A stretch of DNA of 64,000 nucleotides. It comes from Terriglobia bacterium. Its GTDB lineage: Bacteria; Acidobacteriota; UBA6911. The stretch spans positions 62,001 to 126,000 of the forward strand of contig JAIQGI010000019.1 in NCBI GenBank assembly GCA_020072565.1. The letters run 5' to 3'. Of this stretch, positions 51,972 through 61,405 are shown in pieces; position 1 is the first letter of the stretch, and every line of letters starts with the position of its first letter. A program made the position numbers and the translations under genes. Under the pieces are notes generated by a model. The model saw only the letters and a program-made list of their open reading frames with translations, made no database searches and had not been told where the DNA came from.

Positions 51972-54900
51972 ATGATTCGATTCGTGAAGACCCACCCAAA
52001 TCGACCCCAGCTGGCACGGAAGCTGCTGGTTCTCTGTTTTGCATTTTCATTGGTCTCGATCGCAGTGCTGGCGCAGCAGACTCAGACCAAGCGTCCGCTG
52101 AACCACAACGATTACGATACGTGGCGGGCGATCCAGCTGCAGCAGCTGACGCGCGACGCCAAGTTTCTGGGCTACACGCTCAATCCGCAGGACGCGGATG
52201 GAGAGGTCGTAGTCCGAAATCTGGCTTCCAGCCAGGAGTGGCGTTACAACCGCGGTCACCGAGCTGAGGCAACCGCTGCACCCGCAGCCGACGATCTCGA
52301 GGATCAGGGACGAGGAGCCGGCGCGCGGGGTGGTGGAGCCGGCGGCAGCGCCGGGCTCACATTCACCGCGGACGGCCGCTACGCCATTTTTCAGATTCTC
52401 CCCACAATGGCCCAGAATGAAGCTGCGAGGAAAGCGAACACGCGTGCCGCCGACATGCCGCAGAACGCCATGGGAATCATGGATCTGACCACGGGCAAGG
52501 TGGAACGCGTAGAACGGGTGCGTAGGTTCATGGTGCCTGAAGACGGATCCAACTGTATCGCGTACCTTCTCGAACCCAAGCCGGAAGCCACGCCCGCCCA
52601 GGGACGAGGCGGAGAGACCGGTGCTGCGGCAGGTGCAGGAACTCCTCCCGCCGCTGGAGGCGGGGGTACTCGCCAGGGTGGGGGCGGCCGTCAAGGTGCT
52701 GCCGGAGCTGCGGGCGCCGGTCGCGGTGGAGCGGCGCGCACCCAGTATGGGAGCGACCTGGTGGTGCGCAGTCTGGCTGAAAAGAGCGAGCCCCGCGTGT
52801 TCGCCGATGTGCTCGAGTTTTCGCTCACCAGGGACGGCAAGATCCTGGTGTACACGGTGTCTTCCAGAAAGCCAGAGGGTAACGGCGTCTACCGCATTGC
52901 GGTCGGGGCTTCCGGCGAGCCGACGGCCCTGCTCAGCGGCCGTGGCAAGTACAGCCGTCTGACCTGGGACGAAAAGCAGACCCAGTTGGTTTTCACGAGC
53001 GACAAGGACGACGCCACGGCCAAACAGCCGAAGGTCAAGATCTATTCTGCCGACATGCAGAGTCCCGCCGCAACGGAGCTGATTTCGACCGCGACGCCGA
53101 ATTTCCGGGAGGGTTACGTCATCAGCGGGGGCGGACTGTCTTTTTCCCGGGATGGCAGCAGGCTCTTCTTCAGTATTTCTCAGCCCGGCGCGACCCAAGA
53201 CACCACTGAGGAGACCGGAGGCGCAACCCCGACCCCGGCTCCGGCTCCGGCCGCAGCCGCGGCCACGGAAGAAAAGGTCTCAGCCGACCTGTGGCACTGG
53301 AAGGATGATTTCATCCAGCCCATGCAGAAGGTGCGCGCTTCGCAGGATGCGAACCGGTCCTATAGCGCCGATTTCAACATCAAAGACAAAAAGCTGATCC
53401 AGCTGGCCGACGAAACTATGGCCCAGGTTGCGCCGCAGGGTGACGGCCGCTGGGCGCTGGGCACGGATGACCGGAAATACCGGATCCTGGTGGGATATGA
53501 ACAGGGGAACTTCTCCGATTCCTACCTGGTCAACACCGACGACGCCAGCCGCAAGCCGCTGCTGACCAAACAGTTGGGCTCCATTTCCTTCTCTCCCAAC
53601 GCCAAGTACGGTCTCTACTTCGACGGCAAGGATTGGAACAGCATTTCCATTCCCGACGGCAAGACTGTCAACCTGACCAAGGGTCTGGGCGTGAATTTCT
53701 GGAACGAGAACAACGACACCCCCAGCACCCCGGGCAGCTACGGCAACGGAGGCTGGACCAAGGACGAAAAGTACGTGTTGTTGAACGATCGCTACGACAT
53801 CTGGCAGGTCGCTCCTGACGGATCCGGCGCCAAGAACCTCACCGACGGGGTCGGCCGCAAGGAGAAAATCGCCTTCCGCTACGTCAATATCCGAACCGAT
53901 CCCAATGAACGTGGGATCGATCCCCAGCAGCCGCTGTTGCTAAGGGCAGACAACGAGTGGACGCACGACACCGGCTTCTACCGCGACAAGATCGACGGAG
54001 GGCTGCCTCAGAAACTGATCATGGCCGCCAAGAACTTCTCCGCTCCCACAAAAGCGAGGAATGCCGACGTCTATATGCTGACGGGGTCGACATTCAACGA
54101 ATTCCCCGACATCCTCGTGTGCGGGCCGAACTTCAACGACATGAGGAAGGTCACCAACGCCAACCCGCAGAAAGCGCAGCTGCGCTGGGGCACGTCGGAA
54201 TTGATCCGCTACAAGAACAGCGACGGCGTTCAACTCAGCGGCATCCTCTTCAAGCCGGAAAATTTCGATTCGAAGAAGAAGTATCCGATGATGGTTTACA
54301 TTTATGAGCTGCTTTCCAGCGGCGTGAATAACTTCGTGAATCCGGCGCCCGGCACCTCGATCAACATCTCCTACTATGTCAGCAACGGCTACCTTGTGCT
54401 TGAGCCGGATATCATCTACACCATTGGCTATCCGGGCCAGAGCGCGCTCAAATGCGTTCTACCCGCGATCCAGGCGGTAGTGGACAAAGGATTCGTGGAC
54501 GAGAACGCCATCGGCATCCAGGGCCACAGTTGGGGAGGCTATCAGATCGCGTACATGGTGACGCAGACCAACCGGTTCAAGGCTGCCGAGGCGGGGGCGC
54601 CCGTCGCCAATATGACCAGCGCTTACAGCGGCATCCGCTGGGGGACAGGAATGCCGCGGCAGTTCCAATACGAGCACACCCAGAGCCGCATCGGTGGAAA
54701 CCTGTGGGAGAACACGATGCAGTACATTGAAAACTCCCCGGTTTTTCAGGCCAACCGGGTGCAAACCCCGCTGCTCATCCTGCACAATGACGGCGACGAC
54801 GCCGTCCCCTGGTATCAGGGGATCGAGTACTACCTGGCCCTGCGCCGCCTCGGCAAAGAAGTCTACATGTGGGTTTACAACGGCGAGCCCCATGGCCTGC

Positions 54901-55067
54901 GCAAGCGGGTAGACATGAAGGACTACACAGTCCGCATGCAACAGTTTTTCGACAATAAACTGAAGGGCGCGCCCATGCCGGAGTGGATGGAAAAGGGAAT
55001 TCCTTACAACGACAGGGATAAGGAAAAAGAGCGCCTCAAAGCGGCAGTATTCGGAGAGAAGAAGTAA
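51972..55067 (+). CDS. secreted S9-family prolyl oligopeptidase-like peptidase
   Basis: 1031 aa from the ATG at 51972, after AGGAGCAGGTATC. Signal peptide (KLLVLCFAFSLVSIAVLAQQ). An N-terminal propeller is followed by the alpha/beta hydrolase: IQGHSWGGYQIAYM with Ser853, LHNDGDDAVPW with Asp942 and NGEPHGLRK with His974, so the triad is complete. Within the propeller, residues about 205-260 form a Gly/Ala/Arg/Gln-rich low-complexity loop (PPAAGGGGTRQGGGGRQGAA), and a second Pro/Ala-rich stretch lies near residue 420. The family is usually 650-850 aa; the extra length comes from these loops and the propeller. It cuts peptides after Pro or related residues in the periplasm or outside. Confidence 0.92.
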   Translation: MIRFVKTHPNRPQLARKLLVLCFAFSLVSIAVLAQQTQTKRPLNHNDYDTWRAIQLQQLTRDAKFLGYTLNPQDADGEVVVRNLASSQEWRYNRGHRAEATAAPAADDLEDQGRGAGARGGGAGGSAGLTFTADGRYAIFQILPTMAQNEAARKANTRAADMPQNAMGIMDLTTGKVERVERVRRFMVPEDGSNCIAYLLEPKPEATPAQGRGGETGAAAGAGTPPAAGGGGTRQGGGGRQGAAGAAGAGRGGAARTQYGSDLVVRSLAEKSEPRVFADVLEFSLTRDGKILVYTVSSRKPEGNGVYRIAVGASGEPTALLSGRGKYSRLTWDEKQTQLVFTSDKDDATAKQPKVKIYSADMQSPAATELISTATPNFREGYVISGGGLSFSRDGSRLFFSISQPGATQDTTEETGGATPTPAPAPAAAAATEEKVSADLWHWKDDFIQPMQKVRASQDANRSYSADFNIKDKKLIQLADETMAQVAPQGDGRWALGTDDRKYRILVGYEQGNFSDSYLVNTDDASRKPLLTKQLGSISFSPNAKYGLYFDGKDWNSISIPDGKTVNLTKGLGVNFWNENNDTPSTPGSYGNGGWTKDEKYVLLNDRYDIWQVAPDGSGAKNLTDGVGRKEKIAFRYVNIRTDPNERGIDPQQPLLLRADNEWTHDTGFYRDKIDGGLPQKLIMAAKNFSAPTKARNADVYMLTGSTFNEFPDILVCGPNFNDMRKVTNANPQKAQLRWGTSELIRYKNSDGVQLSGILFKPENFDSKKKYPMMVYIYELLSSGVNNFVNPAPGTSINISYYVSNGYLVLEPDIIYTIGYPGQSALKCVLPAIQAVVDKGFVDENAIGIQGHSWGGYQIAYMVTQTNRFKAAEAGAPVANMTSAYSGIRWGTGMPRQFQYEHTQSRIGGNLWENTMQYIENSPVFQANRVQTPLLILHNDGDDAVPWYQGIEYYLALRRLGKEVYMWVYNGEPHGLRKRVDMKDYTVRMQQFFDNKLKGAPMPEWMEKGIPYNDRDKEKERLKAAVFGEKK

Positions 55068-55185
55068 CTCTCAAAATCAGAAACCGCCACCTTCAAGGAT
55101 CTTTGCGTCTTCGCGTCTCTGCGGTGAACAGAACAACTCACCCTGGGGATGCCGGGACGCAAAGATCCAATCCATTCCACATGCC

Positions 55186-56364
55186 ATGAAGTTCTGCATT
55201 AATCCTCTGCTGGCGGCCACCGACGCGCCGCCCATTCCTGAAGTGCAAGGTTGGGCGGCGGGCCGCAAGCCCGGCGACCCTCCCACCATCGACCTGCTCC
55301 AGGCAGTCCCGGGGTATCCGCCCGATCCAAGCCTGACCGCCTACCTGGCTGAAAAGGTGATGGACTTCGGCATGTCACTCTACACCCCAATCCAGGGCAC
55401 ATCAGGCCTGCGCGGGGCATTCGCCGCCGAAATCAGCACCACCTATGGGGCGCCGGTTGAGCCCGATCAGGTTTGCATCACCGCGGGTTGCAATCAGGCC
55501 TTTTATGCCGCGATGATCGCCCTGGCGAGGGCGGGCGACAACGTCATCCTGCCAACCCCCTTTTATTTCAATCACCAGATGACTCTGGACATGCTCGGCC
55601 TGCAAGCCCGCCACCTGCAGGCACGCGAGCAAAACGGATTTGTTCCCGACCCGGATGAAGCCACCGCATTATTGGATGGGGGCACTCGCGCCCTGGTCCT
55701 GGTTACGCCCAACAATCCGACTGGCGCCGTGTATCCGCCGGAAATCCTGGAGCGCTTCTTCGACCTTGCTGCAAGCCGACGCATCGCGTTGATCCTCGAC
55801 GAGACCTATCGCGACTTCCTGCCCCTTACCCAATCCCGGGCGCACGACCTGTTTCTTCGGCCGGAGTGGCACGACACGCTGATCCACCTCTACAGCTTTT
55901 CCAAAGCCTTCAGCCTTGCAGGCTATAGAGTCGGGGCGACAGTAGCGTCGGCCCGGTTTGTCGGACAGGTGCTCAAAATCATGGATTGCCTTGTCATTTG
56001 TGCTCCCCATATTTCTCAGGTTGCCGCACAGTTCGGGGTGGAGAGACTGACGCAGTGGCGCGAGCAGAAAAGGGTGCTCATGGCCGGCCGCATAAATGCT
56101 TTCCGCAGGGCTCTGACAGCCCGGGCGGGCCAGTGGGTCATCGGTTCGATCGGGGCATATTTCGCTTACCTGCGCCACCCCTTCGAGAAACTGAGTTCCA
56201 TTCAGGCAGCCAAGCGGCTCGCGGATCGCCAGAGCCTCCTCTGCCTGCCGGGAAGCGCCTTCGGGCCCGGACAAGAACGCTACCTGCGCGCCGCTTTCGC
56301 CAACATCGAATCCTCCCAGATGACGGATATCGCCCACAGGCTGGCATTGTCTGCGGAACCCTGA
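55186..56364 (+). CDS. PLP-dependent aminotransferase (class I/II)
   Basis: 392 aa. Fold type I: QVCITAGCNQAFYAAMIALA, VILPTPFYFNHQMTLDMLGL, VLVTPNNPTGAVYPPEILER (Asn contact), LILDETYRDF (Asp with PLP nitrogen) and the Schiff-base Lys in LYSFSKAFSLAGYRVG. C-terminal GSIGAYFAYLRHPF and an Arg near LPGSAFGPGQERYLRAAFAN. The family acts on amino acids/2-oxo acids; the start sequence and the short body resemble aspartate/aromatic or 'aminotransferase-like' enzymes without a clear substrate. No signal peptide. Followed by a GAGTCTTTGAG repeat, then the convergent AEC gene. Confidence 0.9.
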   Translation: MKFCINPLLAATDAPPIPEVQGWAAGRKPGDPPTIDLLQAVPGYPPDPSLTAYLAEKVMDFGMSLYTPIQGTSGLRGAFAAEISTTYGAPVEPDQVCITAGCNQAFYAAMIALARAGDNVILPTPFYFNHQMTLDMLGLQARHLQAREQNGFVPDPDEATALLDGGTRALVLVTPNNPTGAVYPPEILERFFDLAASRRIALILDETYRDFLPLTQSRAHDLFLRPEWHDTLIHLYSFSKAFSLAGYRVGATVASARFVGQVLKIMDCLVICAPHISQVAAQFGVERLTQWREQKRVLMAGRINAFRRALTARAGQWVIGSIGAYFAYLRHPFEKLSSIQAAKRLADRQSLLCLPGSAFGPGQERYLRAAFANIESSQMTDIAHRLALSAEP

Positions 56365-56403
56365 GACCGGTATCGGTTGTCGGGTGTCTTCGTCTGATGC
56401 TTT

Positions 56404-56431
56404 GAATCTTAGAGTCCTGGAGTCTTTGAGG
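56404..56431. repeat. GAGTCTTTGAG repeat, second site
   Basis: GAATCTTAGAGTCCTGGAGT then CTTTGAGG resembles the right arm at 4371-4390 (GAGTCTTAGAGTCTTTGAGT). It lies between convergent genes and could help to end both transcripts. Confidence 0.4.
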
Positions 56432-56493
56432 TCGGCAGGACAAGATCCGCTCGGAGACTCTGGGATTCCTGGGCGAAAGTAAAGAGGGTGCCA

Positions 56494-57423
56494 CTAGCCC
56501 GTGGAGAGCAGGTAGGCGATCAGCGGCGTTAGAGTCAATGGGCTCAAAAGCGTCGTAACAACTACGGTGCCGGTCACCAGCGGCACATCAAGGTCATATT
56601 CCACAGCCAGTATTGTTGCGACCACCGCGGCAGGCATGGCGGACTGGAGAACGGCTGCCTGGCGCGCGAGCCCCGACAAGCCGATCACCCGCGCCAGGAG
56701 CAGGGCAACCAGGGGGGTTGCAACCAGTTGCAGGAAACCTGCCGCGCCGATCAAGCCGATGCGGTTACGGGGCCATCTGCGGGCTTCGGCAATCTGCAGT
56801 CCTAATATGACGAGCATGAGCGGAATCGCAGCATCGCTGAGCAGGGTAACCGAGCGATCTACGAACAACGGGATTTGCCAGGCCGTCTGGCGCACGATCC
56901 CGGCAGCAATCAAGCCATAGAACGCGGGCACCGTCAGCAGCTTGCGCAGTGCCTCCAAAGGTGGGAATTTCCCCATCGAAGCGATCAAAACCCCGGCGGT
57001 GTACAGGATGATGGTGCCGAACACGAAGCAGACCATGGCGCGTGCCAGGGCCGCTTCACCGAAGGCAAACTTGTTCGCGGCCAGCCCGTAATTCCCGCTG
57101 TTGACGAACACCGACGCGACTATCAGACTCGCCAGCAAATGCCGTCCCACGCCCAGCAATCTCCCGCACAGGAATGAAAGCACGCCCATGATCGCGCTGA
57201 CCGTGAGAGTAAACAGAGCCAGCTTGCCGAACTCGCCACCGGCAATTCCGACACGCGCCAGCGAGACAAAAACCAGGCACGGGCTAAAGATGTAAAAAGC
57301 CAGCCGGGAGGCGGTTTTGATATCTGGGTGCAGGGTCCGGCCCAGGGCGAAGCCCGCCCCTGTGGTGAGCAGGATCGGCAGCAGATTGTTGACAAATACC
57401 TCCTTGATTACGGCAAACTCCAT
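56494..57423 (-). CDS. AEC-family (auxin efflux carrier-like) transporter
   Basis: 309 aa from the ATG at 57423; a longer in-frame start lacks support. About ten TM helices in two five-helix halves with the family break LVFVSLARV in the first and SVTLLSDAAIPLMLVILGLQ in the second; also FVNSGNYGLAANKFAFGEAA, typical of AEC. These carriers export or import small organic anions (malate, malonate) or auxin-like acids in other species; the substrate here is unknown. Inner membrane. Monocistronic, convergent with the aminotransferase gene. Confidence 0.88.
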   Translation of the reverse strand: MEFAVIKEVFVNNLLPILLTTGAGFALGRTLHPDIKTASRLAFYIFSPCLVFVSLARVGIAGGEFGKLALFTLTVSAIMGVLSFLCGRLLGVGRHLLASLIVASVFVNSGNYGLAANKFAFGEAALARAMVCFVFGTIILYTAGVLIASMGKFPPLEALRKLLTVPAFYGLIAAGIVRQTAWQIPLFVDRSVTLLSDAAIPLMLVILGLQIAEARRWPRNRIGLIGAAGFLQLVATPLVALLLARVIGLSGLARQAAVLQSAMPAAVVATILAVEYDLDVPLVTGTVVVTTLLSPLTLTPLIAYLLSTG

Positions 57424-57618
57424 ACCTGCCCTGCTTCCTCCCGGATCCTTTCCAGAGAATCGAGGGAATATGCCTTCCCCGGAATCCATTTGTCAACAAA
57501 ACCTGTACAATACCCGGGATTCAGAATGCCTGCGAAGAAGCCGGCCCTTATGTAAGGGCAGAGGAATGAACCGAGTTGCCCCTTGGAGCATCAATTCTGG
57601 TAGGGTTATCTGGAGAAT

Positions 57619-58632
57619 ATGGAGAAAAAAGCGATGCAAAAGTGCCGATGGGCACTGATCCTCTTACTGGGTGCGGCCTTCAGCTCCAGACCGATACTGA
57701 GCCATGACGCTCAGGGCTCGAACCAGCCGGCCGAACGCGTCTATTTCTCTGCACTCAACAAGGAGGAGAGGCCTGTCCCCGGACTGAAGGCGGCGGATTT
57801 CGAATTGCGCGTCAACGGCAGGCCGGCTTCACTGGAAGGTTTTCGTGCCGGCCTGCCGTACGGCGATCGCTCGACCCCCCTGGTAGCATGGATTCTTCTC
57901 AGCATCGGTCCAAAGATCGATTCCAAGGCAATTCAGAGGCAGGCCGGCACCATTGCAGCCGCCTTCGCAATGCTCCACCCAGGGTCGGTCATGGGTATCA
58001 AGTTGATCAGCGACCGATCCGAAACGCTGGCGCCGCTGGCACACGACCCGCAGGCTCTGCGCGCCTCATTCCTCCAGTATGGAGAGCGGCGCGCTGAACT
58101 GCAGGTAGGCATACAGAATGATTCCGTGCCGCTGGGCAACGCCGGCATGGCCCGTGCGCTGGAATTGGCTGTAGATGAGTTGGATGCGTACGTTGCGTCT
58201 CAACCTTCCCTGCAAAACCGTGAGGTGCATCGCGCAGTCATGATCATTTCCAACGGCGACCTGAACCCGGACTACAAACTCAAATCGTTTTACGCAAAGG
58301 CGGCTCTTGAGAGCGTATTCGTGTATCCAGTCTACGTTCCGGTCGACTGGTATGGCCAATGGGTCCTGGATTACTACGAGCTGGCCAAGAAAACTGCCGG
58401 GGTAGCATCTGTCTTCGGCGCCATAAAACCGGGATCGAAGGTGCTGCCGCTCCCTCAAAGCAATCAGGATGCGAATGCCTTACAGGCAAACTTCATCCAT
58501 ATGATCCGGGATGTCAACGGCAAATATTCCTTCACTATCCTTCCGCCGCCTGAGGGGCAGCAGATGCAGCTCGAGTTGAGGTGCAAGGTCAAAGGGATTC
58601 AGATCCGGCTGCCGCGCACTTCGCTGCCTTAG
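57619..58632 (+). CDS. secreted VWFA-related (acidobacterial-type) protein without MIDAS
   Basis: 337 aa, signal peptide at about 1-28 (WALILLLGAAFSSRPILS). The segment ERVYFSALNKEERPVPGLKA then ADFELRVNGRP matches the opening of the 'VWFA-related Acidobacterial domain' proteins (V-x-D...G-x-P-V-x-x-L-x-x-x-D-F-x-V). In family members the A domain then shows a DxSxS metal site; here the corresponding strand reads VAWILLSIGPKIDS, with no DxSxS, so metal-dependent adhesion is unlikely. Later strands are as expected (FAMLHPGSVMGIKLISDRSE, AVMIISNGDLNPDY). Start has GGAGAAT before it. Function unknown; supports the taxonomic guess. Confidence 0.75.
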   Translation: MEKKAMQKCRWALILLLGAAFSSRPILSHDAQGSNQPAERVYFSALNKEERPVPGLKAADFELRVNGRPASLEGFRAGLPYGDRSTPLVAWILLSIGPKIDSKAIQRQAGTIAAAFAMLHPGSVMGIKLISDRSETLAPLAHDPQALRASFLQYGERRAELQVGIQNDSVPLGNAGMARALELAVDELDAYVASQPSLQNREVHRAVMIISNGDLNPDYKLKSFYAKAALESVFVYPVYVPVDWYGQWVLDYYELAKKTAGVASVFGAIKPGSKVLPLPQSNQDANALQANFIHMIRDVNGKYSFTILPPPEGQQMQLELRCKVKGIQIRLPRTSLP

Positions 58633-58699
58633 CAGTCACCCTGCCGGGATGCAGATGCGCGCGGGCAAACGCTGATCGACATCCGCGCGCTTCTGCGCC

Positions 58700-59560
58700 T
58701 TACTTTCCTTCAGACTGCCGGGGTAAGCGAAGGTCCAGCCCTCGCAAAGCCTCCAGCCCCTGTGATGATGTGACATCGAGTGCCATTGGGGTCACGGTGA
58801 TGAACCCGCGCACGAACGCCCAAACGTCGGTGCCTTCGGCATCGTCTTCCAGCTGTTTCCAAATGGGCCAGAAGTATAAACGCCCGCCAGGACTCACACG
58901 GCGTTCGAAACTATCATGGCGCGGTTTCACGCTCATCCCGGTCAAACGCACGCCCTTACGCTCTCCCGCAGGGACGTTCACGTTCAGGAAAAGCCCCGGT
59001 TTCAGCATCTGCCTCCTGCGAAGCTGCTCCACCAGTTGACGGACGAAATCAGCGGCCGCTGCATAGTCCTTGGCGTCGTCGCCCCGGATCGAGACCGCGA
59101 TCGCCGGCAGACCGACAATGGCCGCCTCCCGCGCCGCTCCCAGCGTGCCGGAATGATAGGCAGTGCTGCCGAGATTGTCGCCGCGGTTGATTCCGCTGAC
59201 AACCAGGGCCGGCCGCCGGGTAAGAAGAGATTCCACGGCAAGCCGGACGCACGACGCAGGAGTGGCATCGATGGCAAACCAGGTGGTCCCGTCCCGCTGC
59301 TTTTTCTCTGTCACGAAAATGGGGTCCCGCAGGATTAGGCTGTGCCCTTTGCCGCTCTGCTCGACCGCCGGTGCGGCAACGATTACCTCTCCGACCGGCC
59401 GGAGCGCTTCAATGAGTGCCCGCAATCCCGGTGCGTCGTAGCCGTCGTCGTTGGAGAGCAGGATAGTAAAGCGGCTGGAGACAGATTGCGAAGAGCCTGT
59501 CATGACAGTGGTGGAGACACATAAAATCAAGAGGAAGATCATTTGCCTCCTGTGGAGCAT
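58700..59560 (-). CDS. surE: exported SurE-type 5'/3'-nucleotidase
   Basis: 286 aa from the ATG at 59560 (AAAGGAGTTCGGC upstream). SurE core: ILLSNDDGYDAPGLRALIEA with the metal Asp pair, VAAPAVEQSGKGHSLILRDP, VSGINRGDNLGSTAYHSGTL and AAREAAIVGLPAIAVS. All catalytic positions seem in place. Before the core there is a 30-residue signal-peptide-like segment (MIFLLILCVSTTVMTGSS), whereas SurE is normally cytoplasmic and starts at the ILLSNDDG strand. It would thus be a periplasmic nucleoside 5'-monophosphate phosphatase. No pcm, nlpD or rpoS neighbours. Confidence 0.9.
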   Translation of the reverse strand: MLHRRQMIFLLILCVSTTVMTGSSQSVSSRFTILLSNDDGYDAPGLRALIEALRPVGEVIVAAPAVEQSGKGHSLILRDPIFVTEKKQRDGTTWFAIDATPASCVRLAVESLLTRRPALVVSGINRGDNLGSTAYHSGTLGAAREAAIVGLPAIAVSIRGDDAKDYAAAADFVRQLVEQLRRRQMLKPGLFLNVNVPAGERKGVRLTGMSVKPRHDSFERRVSPGGRLYFWPIWKQLEDDAEGTDVWAFVRGFITVTPMALDVTSSQGLEALRGLDLRLPRQSEGK

Positions 59561-59581
59561 GCCGAACTCCTTTCGCTTCCA

Positions 59582-59636
59582 CAACCACGAAACAGGCAAC
59601 GGGACGCTTCGTGAAATTCATGCCGTTCGTGGTCTT
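59582..59636. repeat. CCACGAA hairpin between mmsA and surE
   Basis: AACCACGAA near 59583-59591 pairs with TTCGTGGTC near 59628-59636. Same motif as 9721 and 15738 but with a longer, imperfect interior. It is downstream of mmsA and upstream of surE on the same strand. Confidence 0.45.
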
Positions 59637-59716
59637 GGATTTGTCGAGGCTGGCGTCCGCGTTGCGCTTTCGCTTTCACGTCCAACTCCTGGAGCTTGAA
59701 TCGGACGCTGACGAGG

Positions 59717-61195
59717 TCAAGACCAGGTGCCTCGTTTCCCTACGGGATTCCATCGGGAAAGCACCACTTTGGCGCGCGTGTAAAACTGAATCGCTTCCTG
59801 CCCCTGAACATGCAGATCGCCGAAGAACGACTGGTTCCATCCGGAAAAAGGAAATACGGCCATGGGCGCCGGCACTCCGACGTTGACCCCGACCATCCCG
59901 CACCGGATCTCGCGCGTAAATTTCCTCGCTGCGGCACCGTCGCTGGTAAATATCACGCCGCCGTTCCCGTAGGAAGAGCGGTTGGCCAGGGCAATCGCTT
60001 CGTCCAGTGATGAAGCGCGCATCACGGAGAGCACCGGCCCGAAAATCTCATCCCGCGCAATCTGCATACCCGGTTTCACACCATCGAAGACGCTGGGACC
60101 GACAAAAAATCCGTGACCGGACCGCGGCGTCAACTTGCGCCCGTCAACCGCCAGAGCAGCTCCCTCTCGCACCCCAAGATCGAGGTAATGGAGAACGCGA
60201 TCGCGTGCGGAGGCATCGATCATGGGGCCCATGCCGACAGAATCATCCTGATCGGTGGGGCCGACCTTGAGGGCGGCGGCTGCTTTCGCCAGGCGCTCGA
60301 TGAGTTCATCGCCCACGTCTCCTATGGCGACCGCGACGCTCCCCGCCATGCATCGCTGCCCGGCGCAGCCGAATGCGGCTCCCATGACGGCTCCAGTGGT
60401 CGCATCAAGGTCGGCATCGGGTAGGACGATCATGTAATTCTTGGCGCCGCCCGCTGCCTGCACGCGCTTGCCGCTGGAGGTACCGGTCTCATGAATATAC
60501 TTCGCGACTTTGGTGGATCCGACAAAGCTGACGGCCGCTACCTCGGGATGCCGAAGCAGGGCACCGACAACCTCCTTTCCACCGTGGACGACATTGAGCA
60601 CGCCGGCGGGCAGGCCGGCTGCACCGGCCAATTCAGCCAGGCGCATCGCCGTCAGCGGCACTTTCGGCGAGGGCTTGAGAACGAAGGTGTTGCCGCAGGC
60701 GATGGCGAGCGGATACATCCACATTGGAACCATCGCAGGGAAATTGAACGGTGTGATTCCGGCACAGATTCCGACCGGTTGCCGCGAAACGGATCCGTCG
60801 ATGCCCTGCGCCACGTTATCGAGAAACTGTCCCATCAGGAGCACGGGGATCCCGCAGGCCGCCTCCACGATGTCGATCCCGCGCCGCACATCGCCGCAGG
60901 CTTCCTCAAAAGTCTTGCCATGTTCCCGGGTCACCAGGCGGGCGAGAGTTTCAAAGTTCTCTTCCAGGATCTGCCGGTAGCGGAACAGAATGCGGGCGCG
61001 ATCGTTGGGTGGAGTATCGGCCCATCCCCGGAGTGCGTCGCGCGCGGCATGAACTGCCTGCTGGACGTCTGCCTCCGCGCAGGCCGGAACTTGCGCAATG
61101 ACCTCACCCCGGGAAGGATTGAACACGGGCGTTGTAGCATGCACCTGTGCAGGCACTGTCTTCCCGTCGATATAGTTCCCGCAGACCTCTGCCAT
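59717..61195 (-). CDS. mmsA: methylmalonate-semialdehyde dehydrogenase (CoA-acylating)
   Basis: 492 aa from the ATG at 61195 (AGGAG eight nucleotides upstream); a TTG 18 bp earlier is less likely. ALDH fold with the MmsA hallmarks: GITPFNFPAMVPMWMYPLAI, VLKPSPKVPLTAMRLAELA, VSFVGSTKVAKYIHETG, AGGAKNYMIVLPDADLDATT (no general-base Glu as in hydrolytic ALDHs, the 'GAKNH/Y' signature), and catalytic Cys in CAGQRCMAGSVA. It converts methylmalonate or malonate semialdehyde plus CoA and NAD to propionyl- or acetyl-CoA, in valine and inositol breakdown. Length is normal (about 500 aa). No iol or valine genes are nearby. Confidence 0.93.
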   Translation of the reverse strand: MAEVCGNYIDGKTVPAQVHATTPVFNPSRGEVIAQVPACAEADVQQAVHAARDALRGWADTPPNDRARILFRYRQILEENFETLARLVTREHGKTFEEACGDVRRGIDIVEAACGIPVLLMGQFLDNVAQGIDGSVSRQPVGICAGITPFNFPAMVPMWMYPLAIACGNTFVLKPSPKVPLTAMRLAELAGAAGLPAGVLNVVHGGKEVVGALLRHPEVAAVSFVGSTKVAKYIHETGTSSGKRVQAAGGAKNYMIVLPDADLDATTGAVMGAAFGCAGQRCMAGSVAVAIGDVGDELIERLAKAAAALKVGPTDQDDSVGMGPMIDASARDRVLHYLDLGVREGAALAVDGRKLTPRSGHGFFVGPSVFDGVKPGMQIARDEIFGPVLSVMRASSLDEAIALANRSSYGNGGVIFTSDGAAARKFTREIRCGMVGVNVGVPAPMAVFPFSGWNQSFFGDLHVQGQEAIQFYTRAKVVLSRWNPVGKRGTWS

Positions 61196-61405
61196 TCCGC
61201 TTACTCCTGACAATAGGGTTGCCCACCATCACCGCACGCGCCCTCAGTCTAACTCAAACTCGACGATTCGGAACACTTTCTCGTGCGCCGGCTCCAGCCG
61301 AATCAGCATCCGAGGCACATCGTGCCGCCAGCGGACTGGCCAAATCGAACGGATAGGCGTAGAGTGTTTCCTCAAGAAGACTATCTACGCTGATAAGGAG
61401 GATAT

